A DNA stretch of 22,910 nucleotides from Saccoglossus kowalevskii (lineage: Eukaryota > Hemichordata > Enteropneusta > Harrimaniidae). Shown piece after piece: positions 1 through 12,295 of the stretch. The position numbers were made by a program, and so were the translations under genes. The stretch's first letter is position 1. Each line of letters begins with the position of its first letter. The notes under the pieces were generated by a model. That model was not told the origin of the DNA and did not search any database. It worked only from the letters and a program-made list of their open reading frames with translations. The DNA lies in the NCBI RefSeq assembly GCF_000003605.2, contig NW_003110449.1:1-22910 (forward strand), in the 5' to 3' direction.

Positions 1-360
1 CATCAAATCACGTTAATTTACCACCTACATGAATCACCTTAAATTACCACCTACAGGAATCACCTTAATTTACCACCTACAGGAACCACTTTAATTTACC
101 ACCTACAGAAGTCACCTTAATTTACCATCTACAGGAATCACCTTAATTTACCACCTACATGAATCACCTTAAATTACCACCTACAGGAATCACCTTAATT
201 TACCGTCTACAGGAATCACCTTAATATACAACCTACATGAGTCACCTTAATTTACCATGCACCTACAGGAACCACCTTAATTTCCCACCTACAGGAACCA
301 CCTTAATTTACCACCTACAGGAATTACCTTAATTTACCACCTACAGGAACCACCTTAATT
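1..360 (+). repeat. Left-edge units, moderately diverged
   Basis: The first bases (CATCAAATCACGTTAATT) deviate from the consensus and carry a CpG at 11-12, then regular units begin. This stretch contains a 30-bp unit at about 251-280 with the private form CCATGCACC instead of the usual CCATCCACC, a CCGTC variant near 203, and AATATACAACC near 225. The string from about 127 to 190 (CCATCTACAGG, then a TGAATC unit, then CCTTAAATTACC) resembles a string repeated near 1450, 2255, 3765 and 10750, so this edge belongs to the same lineage as the 1171-4907 blocks. No gene is present. Confidence 0.85.
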
Positions 361-1003
361 TACCACATACATGAGCCACCTTAATTTATCACCTACAGGA
401 ATCACCTTAATTTACCACCTCCATGAGCCACCTTAATTTACCACCTACATGAATCACCTTAATTAACCACCTACAGGAATCACCTTAATTTACCACCTAC
501 ATGAGCCACCATAATTTACCACCTACAGGAATCACCTTAATTTATCACCTACATGAATCACCTTAATTTACCACCTACATGAATCACCTTAATTTACCAC
601 ATACAGGAATCACTTTAATTTACCACCTACAGGAACCACCTTAATTTACCACCTACATAAGTCACCTTAATTTACCACCTACAGGAATCACCTTAATTTA
701 CCACCTACATGAGTCACCTTAATTTACCATCCACCTACAGGAACCACCTTAGTTTCCCACATACATGAACCACCTTAATTTACCACCTACAGGAACCACC
801 TTAATTTACCACATACATGAGCCACCTTAATTTACCACCTACAGGAATCACCTTAATTTATCACCTACAGGAATCACCTTAATTTACCATCTACAGGAAT
901 CACCTTAATTTACTACCTACATGAATCACCTTAATTTACCACCTACAGGAATCACCTTAATTTACCACCTACAGGAATCACCTTAATTTACCACCTACAG
1001 GAA
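361..1003 (+). repeat. Block duplicated at the window end (copy 1; twin at 22093-22677)
   Basis: Rare variants match in order between this block and 22093-22677: AATTAACC at 461 and 22187, CCATAATTTACC around 509 and 22235, the TGAGTCA unit at 710 and 22384, TTAGTTTCCCACATAC around 749 and 22423, and TACTACC near 911. The spacing is 21,726 on the left part and 21,674 on the right; the 52-base change is exactly two units missing from the right-hand copy after about 540. The match ends near 1003, where this copy has GGAACC and the twin has GGAATC. The twin's left part has single-base losses not present here, so this copy is the better one. Confidence 0.85.
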
Positions 1004-1170
1004 CCACCTTAATTTACCACCTACAGAAACCACCTTGATTTACCTCCTACAGGAATCACCTTAATTTACCACCTACAGGAATCACCCTAATTTACCACCG
1101 ACATGAGCCACCTTAATTTACCACCTACAGGAATCACCTTAATTTACCACCTACAGGAATCTCCTTAATT

Positions 1171-1972
1171 TACCACCTACAGGAATCACCTTAATTTACC
1201 ACCTACAGGAACCACTTTAATTTACCACCCACCTACAGGAATCACCTTAATTTACCACCTACATAAGTCACCTTAATTTATCACCTACATGAATCACCTT
1301 ACATAAGTCACCTTAATTTACCACCTACAGGAATCACCTTAATTTACCACCTACATGAGTCACCTTAATTTACCATCCACCTACAGGAACCACCTTAGTT
1401 TCCCACCTACAGGAACCACCTTAATTTACCACCTACAGGAATCACCTTAATTTACCATCTACAGGAATCACCTTAATTTACCACCTCCATGAATCACCTT
1501 AAATTACCACCTACAGGAATCACCTTAATTTACCACCTACAGGAATCACCTTAATATACAACCTACATAAGTCACCTTAATTTACCACCTACAGGAATCA
1601 CCTTAATATACAACCTACATAAGTCGCCTTAATTTATCACCTACAGAAACCACCTTAGTTTCCCACCTACAGGAACCACCTTAATTTACCACCTACAGGA
1701 ATTACCTTAATTTACCACCTACAGGAACCACCTTAATTTACCACATACATGAGCCACCTTAATTTACCATCTACAGGAATCACCTTAATTTATCACCTAC
1801 AGGAATCATCTTAATTTACCATCTACAGGAATCACCTTAATTTACCATCTACATGAATCACCTTAATTTGCCACCTACAGGAATCACCTTAATTTACCAC
1901 CTACATGAGCCACCTTAATTTACCACCTACATGAATCACCTTAATTTATCACATACATGAATCACCTTAATT
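1171..1972 (+). repeat. Higher-order repeat, copy 1 (short form, 802-bp spacing)
   Basis: This is the first of three tandem copies of a large variant string. Landmarks in order are: a 30-bp CCACCCACC unit near 1224, a 14-bp truncated unit at 1287-1300, a TGAGTCA unit at 1356, a 30-bp CCATCC unit at 1371, TTAGTTTCCC at about 1393, CACCTCCATG with CCTTAAATTACC near 1490, two AATATACAACC units near 1555 and 1610, a CpG-bearing TCGCC near 1624, and TTTGCCACC at 1868-1876. The same landmarks recur 802 bases later. 802 equals 31 x 26 minus 4, which fits one -12 and two +4 units. It lacks the right-hand half present in copies 2 and 3. Confidence 0.85.
1287..1300 (+). repeat. 14-bp truncated unit (first of four)
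   Basis: The string CACCTTACATAAGTC joins one unit's CACCTT directly to the next unit's ACAT, leaving 14 bases between successive ACAT cores instead of 26. The identical joint occurs at 2089-2102 and 3597-3610, and at 18022-18035 with ACAGG in place of ACATG at its left. A 12-base loss between CACCTT and the half-unit-shifted CACCTACA fits slippage across the 13-bp half-period. The shared breakpoint means one event followed by block copying. Confidence 0.85.
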
Positions 1973-2088
1973 TACCACCTACATGAATCACCTTAATTTA
2001 CCACCTACAGGAACCACTTTAATTTACCACCCACCTACAGGAATCACCTTAATTTACCACCTACATAAGTCACCTTAATTTATCACCT

Positions 2089-2102
2089 ACATGAATCACC
2101 TT
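2089..2102 (+). repeat. 14-bp truncated unit (second)
   Basis: Same joint as at 1287-1300, 802 bases later, within higher-order copy 2. Confidence 0.85.
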
Positions 2103-2815
2103 ACATAAGTCACCTTAATTTACCACCTACAGGAATCACCTTAATTTACCACCTACATGAGTCACCTTAATTTACCATCCACCTACAGGAACCACCTTAG
2201 TTTCCCACCTACAGGAACCACCTTAATTTACCACCTACAGGAATCACCTTAATTTACCATCTACAGGAATCACCTTAATTTACCACCTCCATGAATCACC
2301 TTAAATTACCACCTCCAGGAATCACCTTAATTTACCACCTACAGGAATCACCTTAATATACAACCTACATAAGTCACCTTAATTTACCACCTACAGGAAT
2401 CACCTTAATATACAACCTACATAAATCGCCTTAATTTATCACCTACAGAAACCACCTTAGTTTCCCACCTACAGGAACCACCTTAATTTACCACCTACAG
2501 GAATTACCTTAATTTACCACCTACAGGAACCACCTTAATTTACCACATACATGAACCACCTTAATTTACCACCTACAGGAATCACCTTAATTTATCACCT
2601 ACAGGAATCATCTTAATTTACCATCTACAGGAATCACCTTAATTTACCATCTACATGAATCACCTTAATTTGCCACCTACAGGAATCACCTTAATTTACC
2701 ACCTACATGAGCCACCTTAATTTACCACCTACAGGAATCACCTTAATTTATCACCTACATGAATCACCTTAATTTACCACCTACATGAATCACCTTAATT
2801 TACCATCTACAGGAA

Positions 2816-2990
2816 TCACTTTAATTTACCACCTACAGGAACCACCTTAATTTACCACCTACATAAGTCACCTTAATTTACCACCTACAGGAATCACCTT
2901 AATTTACCACCTACATGAGTCACCTTAATTTACCATCCACCTACAGGAACCACCTTAATTTACCACCTACAGGAATCACCTTTATTTACC
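2816..2990 (+). repeat. Reference example of the recurrent marker cassette
   Basis: The order is: GGAATC unit with CACTTTAATT, GGAACC (or GAAACC) unit, TAAGTC unit, GGAATC unit, TGAGTC (or TGAGCC) unit, 30-bp CCATCC unit with GGAACC, then GGAATC with CCTTTATTTACC. This string of about seven units recurs with small changes through most of the window. The CCTTTATTTACC tails have their TTT at 2981, 4489, 5091, 5667, 6979, 7321, 8105, 8343, 9595, 12921 and 14667. It is the best internal marker for following how the array was amplified. Confidence 0.85.
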
Positions 2991-3470
2991 ACCTACAGGA
3001 ACCACCTTAATTTACCACATACATGAGCCACCTTAATTTACCACCTACAGGAATCACCTTAATTTATCACCTACAGGAATCACCTTAATTTACCACCTAC
3101 AGGAATCACCTTAATTTACCACCTACAGGAACCACCTTAATTTACCACCTACAGGAATCACCTTAATTTACCACCTACATGAATCACCTTAATTTACCAC
3201 CTACATGAACCACCTTAATTTACCACCTACATGAACCACCTTAATTTATCACCTACATGAACCACCTTAATTTACCACCTACAGGAATCACCTTAATTTA
3301 CCACCTACATGAACCACCTTAATTTACCACCTACAGGAATCACCTTAATTTACCACCTACAGGAACCACCTTAATTTACCACCTACATGAATCACCTTAA
3401 TTTACCACCTACATGAACCACCTTAATTTACCACCTATATGAATCACTTTAATTTACCACCTATATGAAT

Positions 3471-4907
3471 CACCTTAATTTACCACCTACATGAATCACC
3501 TTAATTTACCACCTACAGGAACCACTTTAATTTACCACCCACCTACAGGAATCACCTTAATTTACCACCTACATAAGTCACCTTAATTTATCACCTACAT
3601 GAATCACCTTACATAAGTCACCTTAATTTACCACCTACAGGAATCACCTTAATTTACCACCTACATGAGTCACCTTAATTTACCATCCACCTACAGGAAC
3701 CACCTTAGTTTCCCACCTACAGGAACCACCTTAATTTACCCCCTACAGGAATCACCTTAATTTACCATCTACAGGAATCACCTTAATTTACCACCTCCAT
3801 GAATCACCTTAAATTACCACCTCCAGGAATCACCTTAATTTACCACCTACAGGAATCACCTTAATATACAACCTACATAAGTCACCTTAATTTACCACCT
3901 ACAGGAATCACCTTAATATACAACCTACATAAATCGCCTTAATTTATCACCTACAGAAACCACCTTAGTTTCCCACCTACAGGAACCACCTTAATTTACC
4001 ACCTACAGGAATTACCTTAATTTACCACCTACAGGAACCACCTTAATTTACCACATACATGAACCACCTTAATTTACCACCTACAGGAATCACCTTAATT
4101 TATCACCTACAGGAATCATCTTAATTTACCATCTACAGGAATCACCTTAATTTACCATCTACATGAATCACCTTAATTTGCCACCTACAGGAATCACCTT
4201 AATTTACCTCCTACATGAGCCACCTTAATTTACCACCTACAGGAATCACCTTAATTTATCACCTACATGAATCACCTTAATTTACCACCTACATGAATCA
4301 CCTTAATTTACCATCTACAGGAATCACTTTAATTTACCACCTACAGAAACCACCTTAATTTACCACCTACATAAGTCATCTTAATTTACCACCTACAGGA
4401 ATCACCTTAATTTACCACCTACATGAGTCACCTTAATTTACCATCCACCTACAGGAACCACCTTAATTTACCACCTACAGGAATCACCTTTATTTACCAC
4501 CTACAGGAACCACCTTAATTTACCACATACATGAGCCACCTTAATTTACCACCTACAGGAATCACCTTAATTTACCACCTACAGGAATCACCTTAATTTA
4601 CCACCTACAGGAACCACCTTAATTTACCACCTACAGGAATCACCTTAATTTACCACCTACATGAATCACCTTAATTTACCACCTACATGAACCACCTTAA
4701 TTTACCACCTACATGAACCACCTTAATTTATCACCTACATGAACCACCTTAATTTACCACCTACAGGAATCACCTTAATTTACCACCTACATGAACCACC
4801 TTAATTTACCACCTACAGGAATCACCTTAATTTACCACCTACAGGAACCACCTTAATTTACCACCTACATGAATCACCTTAATTTACCACCTACATGAAC
4901 CACCTTA
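3471..4907 (+). repeat. Higher-order repeat, copy 3
   Basis: This copy repeats 1973-3470 with the same order of markers: 14-bp unit at 3597-3610, TGAGTCA at 3666, CCATCC unit at 3681, second TGAGTCA at 4424, and CCTTTATTTACC with its TTT at 4489. Differences I could see from copy 2 include CCCCCTAC near 3740, CCTCCTACATG near 4207, GAAACC in place of GGAACC near 4345 and GTCATC in place of GTCACC near 4377. After about 4569 one unit is missing, so the spacing drops from 1508 to 1482. The right-hand part from 4309 is itself the first copy of the 602-bp tandem block. Confidence 0.88.
3597..3610 (+). repeat. 14-bp truncated unit (third)
   Basis: Same joint, 1508 bases after the second, within higher-order copy 3. 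Confidence 0.85.
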
Positions 4908-5512
4908 ATTTACCATCTACAGGAATCACTTTAATTTACCACCTACAGAAACCACCTTAATTTACCACCTACATAAGTCACCTTAATTTACCACCTACAG
5001 GAATCACCTTAATTTACCACCTACATGAGTCACCTTAATTTACCATCCACCTACAGGAACCACCTTAATTTACCACCTACAGGAATCACCTTTATTTACC
5101 ACCTACAGGAACCACCTTAATTTACCACATACATGAGCCACCTTAATTTACCACCTACAGGAATCACCTTAATTTACCACCTACAGGAATCACCTTAATT
5201 TACCACCTACAGGAACCACCTTAATTTACCACCTACAGGAATCACCTTAATTTACCACCTACATGAATCACCTTAATTTACCACCTACATGAACCACCTT
5301 AATATACCACCTACATGAACCACCTTAATTTATCACCTACATGAACCACCTTAATTTACCACCTACAGGAATCACCTTAATTTACCACCTACATGAACCA
5401 CCTTAATTTACCACCTACAGGAATCACCTTAATTTACCACCTACAGGAACCACCTTAATTTACCACCTACATGAATCACCTTAATTTACCACCTACATGA
5501 ACCACCTTAATT
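4309..5512 (+). repeat. 602-bp block duplicated in tandem (4309-4910 and 4911-5512)
   Basis: Two adjacent copies of a 23-unit string begin at CCATCTACAGG near 4311 and 4913. Shared landmarks 602 bases apart include the CACTTT unit, the GAAACC unit, the TAAGTC unit, TGAGTCA (4424 and 5026), the 30-bp CCATCC unit (4439 and 5041) and CCTTTATTTACC (TTT at 4489 and 5091). 602 is 23 x 26 + 4, accounted for by one +4 unit. The second copy has AATATACC at 5301, which the first lacks; that private change is also seen at 8553 and so traces a later copy from here. Confidence 0.88.
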
Positions 5513-6015
5513 TACCACCTACATGAATCACCTTAATTTACCACCTACATAAGTCACCTTAATTTACCACCTACAGGAATCACCTTAATTTACCACCTAC
5601 ATGAGTCACCTTAATTTACCATCCACCTACAGGAACCACCTTAATTTACCACCTACAGGAATCACCTTTATTTACCACCTACAGAAACCACCTTGATTTA
5701 CCTCCTACAGGAATCACTTTAATTTACCACCTACAGGAATCACCCTAATTTTCCACCTACAGGAACCAACTTAATTTACCACCTACAGAAACCACCTTGA
5801 TTTACTTCCTACAGGAATCACCTTAATTTATCACCTACAGGAATCACCCTAATTTACCACCTACAGGAACCACCTTAATTTACCACCTACTTGAACCACC
5901 TTAATTTACCACCTACATGAGCCACCTTAATTTACCACCTACATGAATCACCTTAATTTATCACCTACATGAATCACCTTAATTTACCACCTACATGAAT
6001 CACCTTAATTTACCA
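5513..6015 (+). repeat. Array segment with TTGATTTACCTCC and TTGATTTACTTCC units
   Basis: This segment continues with another marker cassette (TGAGTCA at 5602, 30-bp unit at about 5617, CCTTTATTTACC with TTT at 5667) and then GAAACC units followed by TTGATTTACCTCC. It includes the rare strings AATTTTCCACC near 5748, GAACCAACTTAATT near 5763 and GATTTACTTCC at 5799. The last two recur in the same order near 10313 and at 10351 (spacing 4552), so this stretch has a related copy at roughly 10245-10400. Confidence 0.75.
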
Positions 6016-8160
6016 CCTACAGGAATCACTTTAATTTACCACCTACAGGAACCACCTTAATTTACCACCTACATAAGTCACCTTAATTTACCACCTACAG
6101 GAATCACCTTAATTTATCACCTACAGGAATCACCTTAATTTACCACCTACAGGAATCACCTTAATTTACCACCTACAGGAACCACCTTAATTTACCACCT
6201 ACAGGAATCACCTTAATTTACCACCTACATGAATCACCTTAATTTACCACCTCAATGAACCACCTTAATTTACCACCTACATGAACCACCTTAATTTATC
6301 ACCTACATGAACCACCTTAATTTACCACCTACAGGAATCACCTTAATTTACCACCTACATGAACCACCTTAATTTACCACCTACAGGAATCACCTTAATT
6401 TACCACCTACATGAGCCACCTTAATTTACCATCCACCTACAGGAACCACCTTAATTTACCACCTACAGGAATCACCTTAATTTACCACCTACATGAACCA
6501 CCTTAATTTACCACCTACAGGAATCACCTTAATTTACCACCTACATGAGCCACCTTAATTTACCATCCACCTACAGGAACCACCTTAATTTACCACCTAC
6601 AGGAATCACCTTAATTTACCACCTACATGAACCACCTTAATTTATCACCTGCATGAACCACCTTAATTTACCACCTACAGGAATCACCTTAATTTACCAC
6701 CTACATGAACCACCTTAATTTACCACCTACAGGAATCACCTTAATTTACCACCTACAGGAACCACCTTAATTTACCACCTACATGAATCACCTTAATTTA
6801 CCACCTACATGAACCACCTTAATTTACCACCTACATGAATCACCTTAATTTACCACCTACATAAGTCACCTTAATTTACCACCTACAGGAATCACCTTAA
6901 TTTACCACCTACATGAGTCACCTTAATTTACCATCCACCTACAGGAACCACCTTAATTTACCACCTACAGGAATCACCTTTATTTACCACCTACAGAAAC
7001 CACCTTGATTTACCTCCTACAGGAATCACCTTAATTTACCACCTACATGAGCCACCTTAATTTACCACCTACAGGAATCACCTTAATTTATCACCTACAT
7101 GAATCACCTTAATTTACCACCTACATGAATCACCTTAATTTACTATCTACAGGAATCACTTTAATTTACCACCTACAGGAACCACCTTAATTTACCACCT
7201 ACATAAGTCACCTTAATTTACCACCTACAGGAATCACCTTAATTTACCACCTACATGAGCCACCTTAATTTACCATCCACCTACAGGAACCACCTTAATT
7301 TACCACCTACAGGAATCACCTTTATTTACCACCTACAGGAACCACCTTAATTTACCACATACATGAGCCACCTTAATTTACCACCTACAGGAATCACCTT
7401 AATTTATCACCTACAGGAATCACCTTAATTTACCACCTACAGGAATCACCTTAATTTACCACCTACAGGAACCATCTTAATTTACCACCTACAGGAATCA
7501 CCTTAATTTACCACCTACATGAATCACCTTAATTTACCACCTACATGAACCACCTTAATTTACCACCTACATGAACCACCTTAATTTATCACCTACATGA
7601 ACCACCTTAATTTACCACCTACAGGAATCACCTTAATTTACCACCTACATGAACCACCTTAATTTACCACCTACAGGAATCACCTTAATTTACCACCTAC
7701 AGGAACCACATTAATTTACCACCTACATTAATCACCTTAATTTACCACCTACATGAACCACCTTAATTTACCACCTATATGAATCACCTTAATTTACCAC
7801 CTATATGAACCACCTTAATTTACCACCTACAGGAATCACCTTAATTTACCACCTACTGGAATCACCTTAATTTACCATCTACAGGAATCACCCTAATTTA
7901 CCACCTACAGGAACCACCTTAATTTACCACCTACAGGAATCACCTTAATTTACCACCTACAGAAACCACCTTAATTTACCACCTACAGAAACCACCTTAA
8001 TTTACCACCTACAGGAACCACTTTAATTTACCACCTACATGAGCCACCTTAATTTACCATCCACCTACAGGAACCACCTTAATTTACCACCTACAGGAAT
8101 CACCTTTATTTACCACCTACAGGAACCACCTTAATTTACCACCTACATGAATCACCTTAA
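6016..8160 (+). repeat. Array segment with repeated marker cassettes
   Basis: This segment is built from the same variant classes as the rest. 30-bp CCATCC units lie at about 6427, 6561, 6929, 7271 and 8057; the TGAGTCA form occurs at 6914, while the neighbours of the others have TGAGCC instead. A CACCTCAATG unit at 6249 recurs at 11431 and 18321. Spacing between successive CCTTTATTTACC markers (5667, 6979, 7321, 8105, 8343) is always a multiple of 26 plus 4, or plus 12 for the interval that contains three 30-bp units. CCTATATG units appear near 7785-7810. No unique DNA is present. Confidence 0.85.
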
Positions 8161-8162
8161 TT

Positions 8163-8712
8163 TACCATCTACAGGAATCACTTTAATTTACCACCTACAG
8201 AAACCACCTTAATTTACCACCTACATAAGTCACCTTAATTTACCACCTACAGGAATCACCTTAATTTACCACCTACATGAGTCACCTTAATTTACCATCC
8301 ACCTACAGGAACCACCTTAATTTACCACCTACAGGAATCACCTTTATTTACCACCTACAGGAACCACCTTAATTTACCACATACATGAGCCACCTTAATT
8401 TACCACCTACAGGAATCACCTTAATTTACCACCTACAGGAATCACCTTAATTTACCACCTACAGGAACCACCTTAATTTACCACCTACAGGAATCACCTT
8501 AATTTACCACCTACATGAATCACCTTAATTTACCACCTACATGAACCACCTTAATATACCACCTACATGAACCACCTTAATTTATCACCTACATGAACCA
8601 CCTTAATTTACCACCTACAGGAATCACCTTAATTTACCACCTACATGAACCACCTTAATTTACCACCTACAGGAATCACCTTAATTTATCACCTACAGGA
8701 ATCACCTTAATT
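8163..8712 (+). repeat. Copy of 4911-5460 at 3252-bp spacing
   Basis: The order of variants matches 4911-5460 at a constant offset of 3252: CCATCTACAGG at the start, GAAACC, TAAGTC, TGAGTCA (8278), 30-bp CCATCC unit (8293), CCTTTATTTACC (8343) and the private AATATACC (8553 against 5301). The private change shows that the source was the second rather than the first of the 602-bp pair, or an ancestor carrying it. Confidence 0.85.
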
Positions 8713-11160
8713 TACCACCTACAGGAATCACCTTAATTTACCACCTACAGGAACCACCTTAATTTACCACCTACAGGAATCACCTTAATTTACCACCTAC
8801 ATGAATCACCTTAATTTACCACCTACATGAACCACCTTAATTTACCACCTACATGAACCACCTTAATTTATCACCTACATGAACCACCTTAATTTACCAC
8901 CTACAGGAATCACCTTAATTTACCACCTACATGAACCACCTTAATTTACCACCTACAGGAATCACCTTAATTTACCACCTACAGGAACCACCTTAATTTA
9001 CCACCTACATGAATCACCTTAATTTACCACCTACATGAACCACCTTAATTTACCACCTATATGAATCACTTTAATTTACCACCTATATGAACCACCTTAA
9101 TTTACCACCTACAGGAATCACCTTAATTTATCACCTACTGGAATCACCTTAATTTACCATCTACAGGAATCACCCTAATTTACCACCTACAGGAACCACC
9201 TTAATTTACCACCTACAGGAATCACCTTAATTTACCACCTACAGAAACCACCTTAATTTACCACCTACAGAAACCACCTTAATTTACCACCTACAGGAAC
9301 CACTTTAATTTACCACCTACATGAGCCACCTTAATTTACCACCTACAGGAATCACCTTAATTTATCACCTACATGAATCACCTTAATTTACCACCTACAT
9401 GAATCACCTTAATTTACCATCTACAGGAATCACTTTAATTTACCACCTACAGGAACCACCTTAATTTACCACCTACATACGTCACCGTAATTTACCACCT
9501 ACAGGAATCACCTTAATTTACCACCTACATGAGTCACCTTAATTTACCATCCACCTACAGGAACCACCTTAATTTACCACCTACAGGAATCACCTTTATT
9601 TACCACCTACAGGAACCACCTTAATTTACCACCTACAGGAATCACCTTAATTTACCACCTACATGAATCACCTTAATTTACCACCTACATGAACCACCTT
9701 AATTTACCACCTACATGAACCACCTTAATTTATCACCTACATGAACCACCTTACTTTACCACCTACAGGAATCACCTTAATTTACCACCTACATGAACCA
9801 CCTTAATTTACCACCTACAGGAATCACCTTAATTTACCACCTACAGGAACCACCTTAATTTACCACCTACATGAACCACCTTAATTTATCACCTACATGA
9901 ACCACCTTACTTTACCACCTACAGGAATCACCTTAATTTACCACCTACATGAACCACCTTAATTTACCACCTACAGGAATCACCTTAATTTACCACCTAC
10001 AGGAACCACCTTAATTTACCACCTACATGAATCACCTTAATTTACCACCTACATGAACCACCTTAATTTACCACCTACATGAATCACCTTAATTTACCAC
10101 CTATATGAACCACCTCAATTTACCACCTACAGGAATCACCTTAATTTACCACCTACTGGAATCACCTTAATTTACCATCTACAGGAATCACCCTAATTTA
10201 CCACCTACAGGAACCACCTTAATTTACCACCTACAGAAACCACCTTGATTTACCTCCTACAGGAATCACTTTAATTTACCACCTACAGGAATCACCCTAA
10301 TTTACCACCTACAGGAACCAACTTAATTTACCACCTACAGAAACCACCTTGATTTACTTCCTACAGGAATCACCTTAAATTTATCACCTACAGGAATCAC
10401 CTTAATTTACCACCTACAGGAATAACCTTAATTTACCACCTACATGAGCCACCTTAATTTGCCACCTACAGGAATCACCTTAATTTACCACCTACAGAAA
10501 CCACCTTGATTTACCTCCTACAGGAATCACCTTAATTTATCACCTACAGGAATCACCCTAATTTACCACCTACAGGAACCACCTTAATTTACCACCTACA
10601 TGAACCACCTTAATTTACCACCTACAGGAATTACTTAATTTACCACCTACATGAATCACCTTAATTTACCATCCACTACAGGAACCACCTTAGTTTCCCA
10701 CCTACAGGAACCACCTTAATTTACCACCTACAGGAATCACCTTAATTTACCATCTACAGGAATCACCTTAATTTACCACCTCCATGAATCACCTTAAATT
10801 ACCACCTACAGGAATCACCTTAATTTACCACCTACAGGAATCACCTTAATATACAACCTACATAAGTCACCTTAATTTATCACCTACATGAATCAACTTA
10901 ATTGACCATCTACAGGAACCACCTTAGTTTCCCACCTACAGGAACCACCTTAATTTACCACCTACAGGAATCACCTTAATTTATCACCTACATGAATCAC
11001 CTTAATTTACCACCTACATGAATCACCTTAATTTACCACCTACAGGAATCACATTAATTTACCACCTACAGGAACCACCTTAATTTACCACCTACATAAG
11101 TCACCTTAATTTACCACCTACAGGAATCACCTTAATTTACCACCTACACGAGTCACCTTA
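8713..11160 (+). repeat. Array segment, mixed variant classes with a few single-base indels
   Basis: The segment has regular units with marker cassettes at 9530-9600 (TGAGTCA, 30-bp unit, CCTTTATTTACC). TACTTTACC appears twice, near 9752 and 9909, in strings about 157 bases apart, indicating a local duplication of about six units (9680-9840 and 9837-9997). Small indels occur near 10375 (CCTTAAATTTATC, +1), 10630 (GGAATTACTTAATT, -1) and 10670 (CCATCCACTACAGG, a +4 unit that lost one base). From about 10680 to 10860 the string TTAGTTTCCC, CCATCTACAGG, CACCTCCATG, CCTTAAATTACC, AATATACAACC repeats that of the 1171-4907 blocks. Confidence 0.8.
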
Positions 11161-12020
11161 ATTTACCATCCAACTACAGGAACCACCTTAATTTACCACC
11201 TACAGGAATCACCTTAATTTACCACCTACAGGAACCACCTTAATTTACCACATACATGAGCCACCTTAATTTACCACCTACAGGAATCACCTTAATTTAT
11301 CACCTACAGGAATCACCTTAATTTACCACCTACAGGAATCACCTTAATTTACCACCTACAGGAACCACCTTAATTTACCACCTACAGGAATCACCTTAAT
11401 TTACCACCTACATGAATCACCTTAATTTACCACCTCAATGAACCACCTTAATTTACCACCTACATGAACCACCTTAATTTATCACCTACATGAACCACCT
11501 TAATTTACCACCTACAGGAATCACCTTAATTTACCACCTACATGAACTACCTTAATTTACCACCTACAGGAATCACCTTAATTTACCACCTACAGGAATC
11601 ACCTTAATTTACCACCTACAGGAATCACCTTAATTTACCACCTACATGAATCACCTTAATTTACCACCTACATGAACCACCTTAATTTACCACCTACATG
11701 AATAACCTTAATTTACCACCTACATGAACCACCTTAATTTACCACCTACAGGAATCACCTTAATTTACCACCTACAGGAACCACCTTAATTTACCACCTA
11801 CAGGAATCACCTTAATTTACCACCTACAGGAACCACCTTAATTTACCATCTACATGAGCCCCCTTAATTTACCATCTACATGAGCCACTTTATTTTACCA
11901 CCTACAGGAACCACCTTAATTACAACCTACAGAAACCACCTTAATTGACCACCTACAGGAACCACCTTAATTTATCACCTACAGGAATCACCTTAATTTA
12001 CCACCTACTGGAATCACCTT
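11161..12020 (+). repeat. Block duplicated at 18051-18960 (copy 1)
   Basis: The block starts with the rare 30-bp form CCATCCAACTACAGG, present only here and at 18051-18070. The offset of 6890 holds through CACCTCAATG (11431 and 18321) and rises to 6916 by the rare TACAACCTAC string at 11921 and 18837, i.e. one unit is extra in the later copy. Both copies then have TTGACCACC and CTACTGG units. The paired CATCTACATGAGCC units with CCACTTTATTTTACC near 11850-11900 also belong to this string. Confidence 0.85.
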
Positions 12021-12059
12021 AATTTACCACCTACAGGAATCACCCTAATTTACCACCTA

Positions 12060-12295
12060 CAGGAACCACCTTAATTTATCACCTACATGAATCACCTTAA
12101 TTTACCACCTACTGGAATCACCTTAATTTATCACCTACAGGAATCACCTTAATTTACCACCTACAGGAACCACCTTAATTAATCACCTACAGGAATCACC
12201 TTAATTTACCACCTACAGGAACCACCTTAATTTATCACCTACAGGAATCACCTTAATTTACCACCTACAGGAACCACCTTAATTTATCACCTACA
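12060..12295 (+). repeat. Alternating dimer zone (52-bp period)
   Basis: Here TATCACC and TACCACC units alternate and GGAATC alternates with GGAACC, giving a simple two-unit (52-bp) rhythm over several turns from about 12130. It lies directly before the indel-rich patch. The local regularity suggests a recent expansion of a dimer, or a collapsed or unsure stretch of assembly. Confidence 0.6.

Larger units (their letters stand above)
1973..3470 (+). repeat. Higher-order repeat, copy 2 (long form, 1508-bp spacing)
   Basis: This is the long form of the same block. It carries the copy 1 landmarks (14-bp unit at 2089-2102, TGAGTCA at 2158, CCATCC unit at 2171, TTTGCCACC near 2671). It continues with a second marker cassette (TGAGTCA at 2916, 30-bp unit at 2931, CCTTTATTTACC around 2979), a run of TGAACC and GGAATC units, and two CCTATATG units near 3435-3470. 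Copy 3 begins 1508 bases later. 1508 is exactly 58 x 26, because one -12 unit and three +4 units cancel. Only a handful of substitutions separate copies 2 and 3 over the first kilobase, which suggests recent amplification. Confidence 0.9.

Noticed and set aside
461-470. TTAATTAA palindrome as a special site
   Set aside because: It arises from a single base change in the normal TTAATTTA and recurs only in the duplicated block at 22187; no separate meaning is supported.
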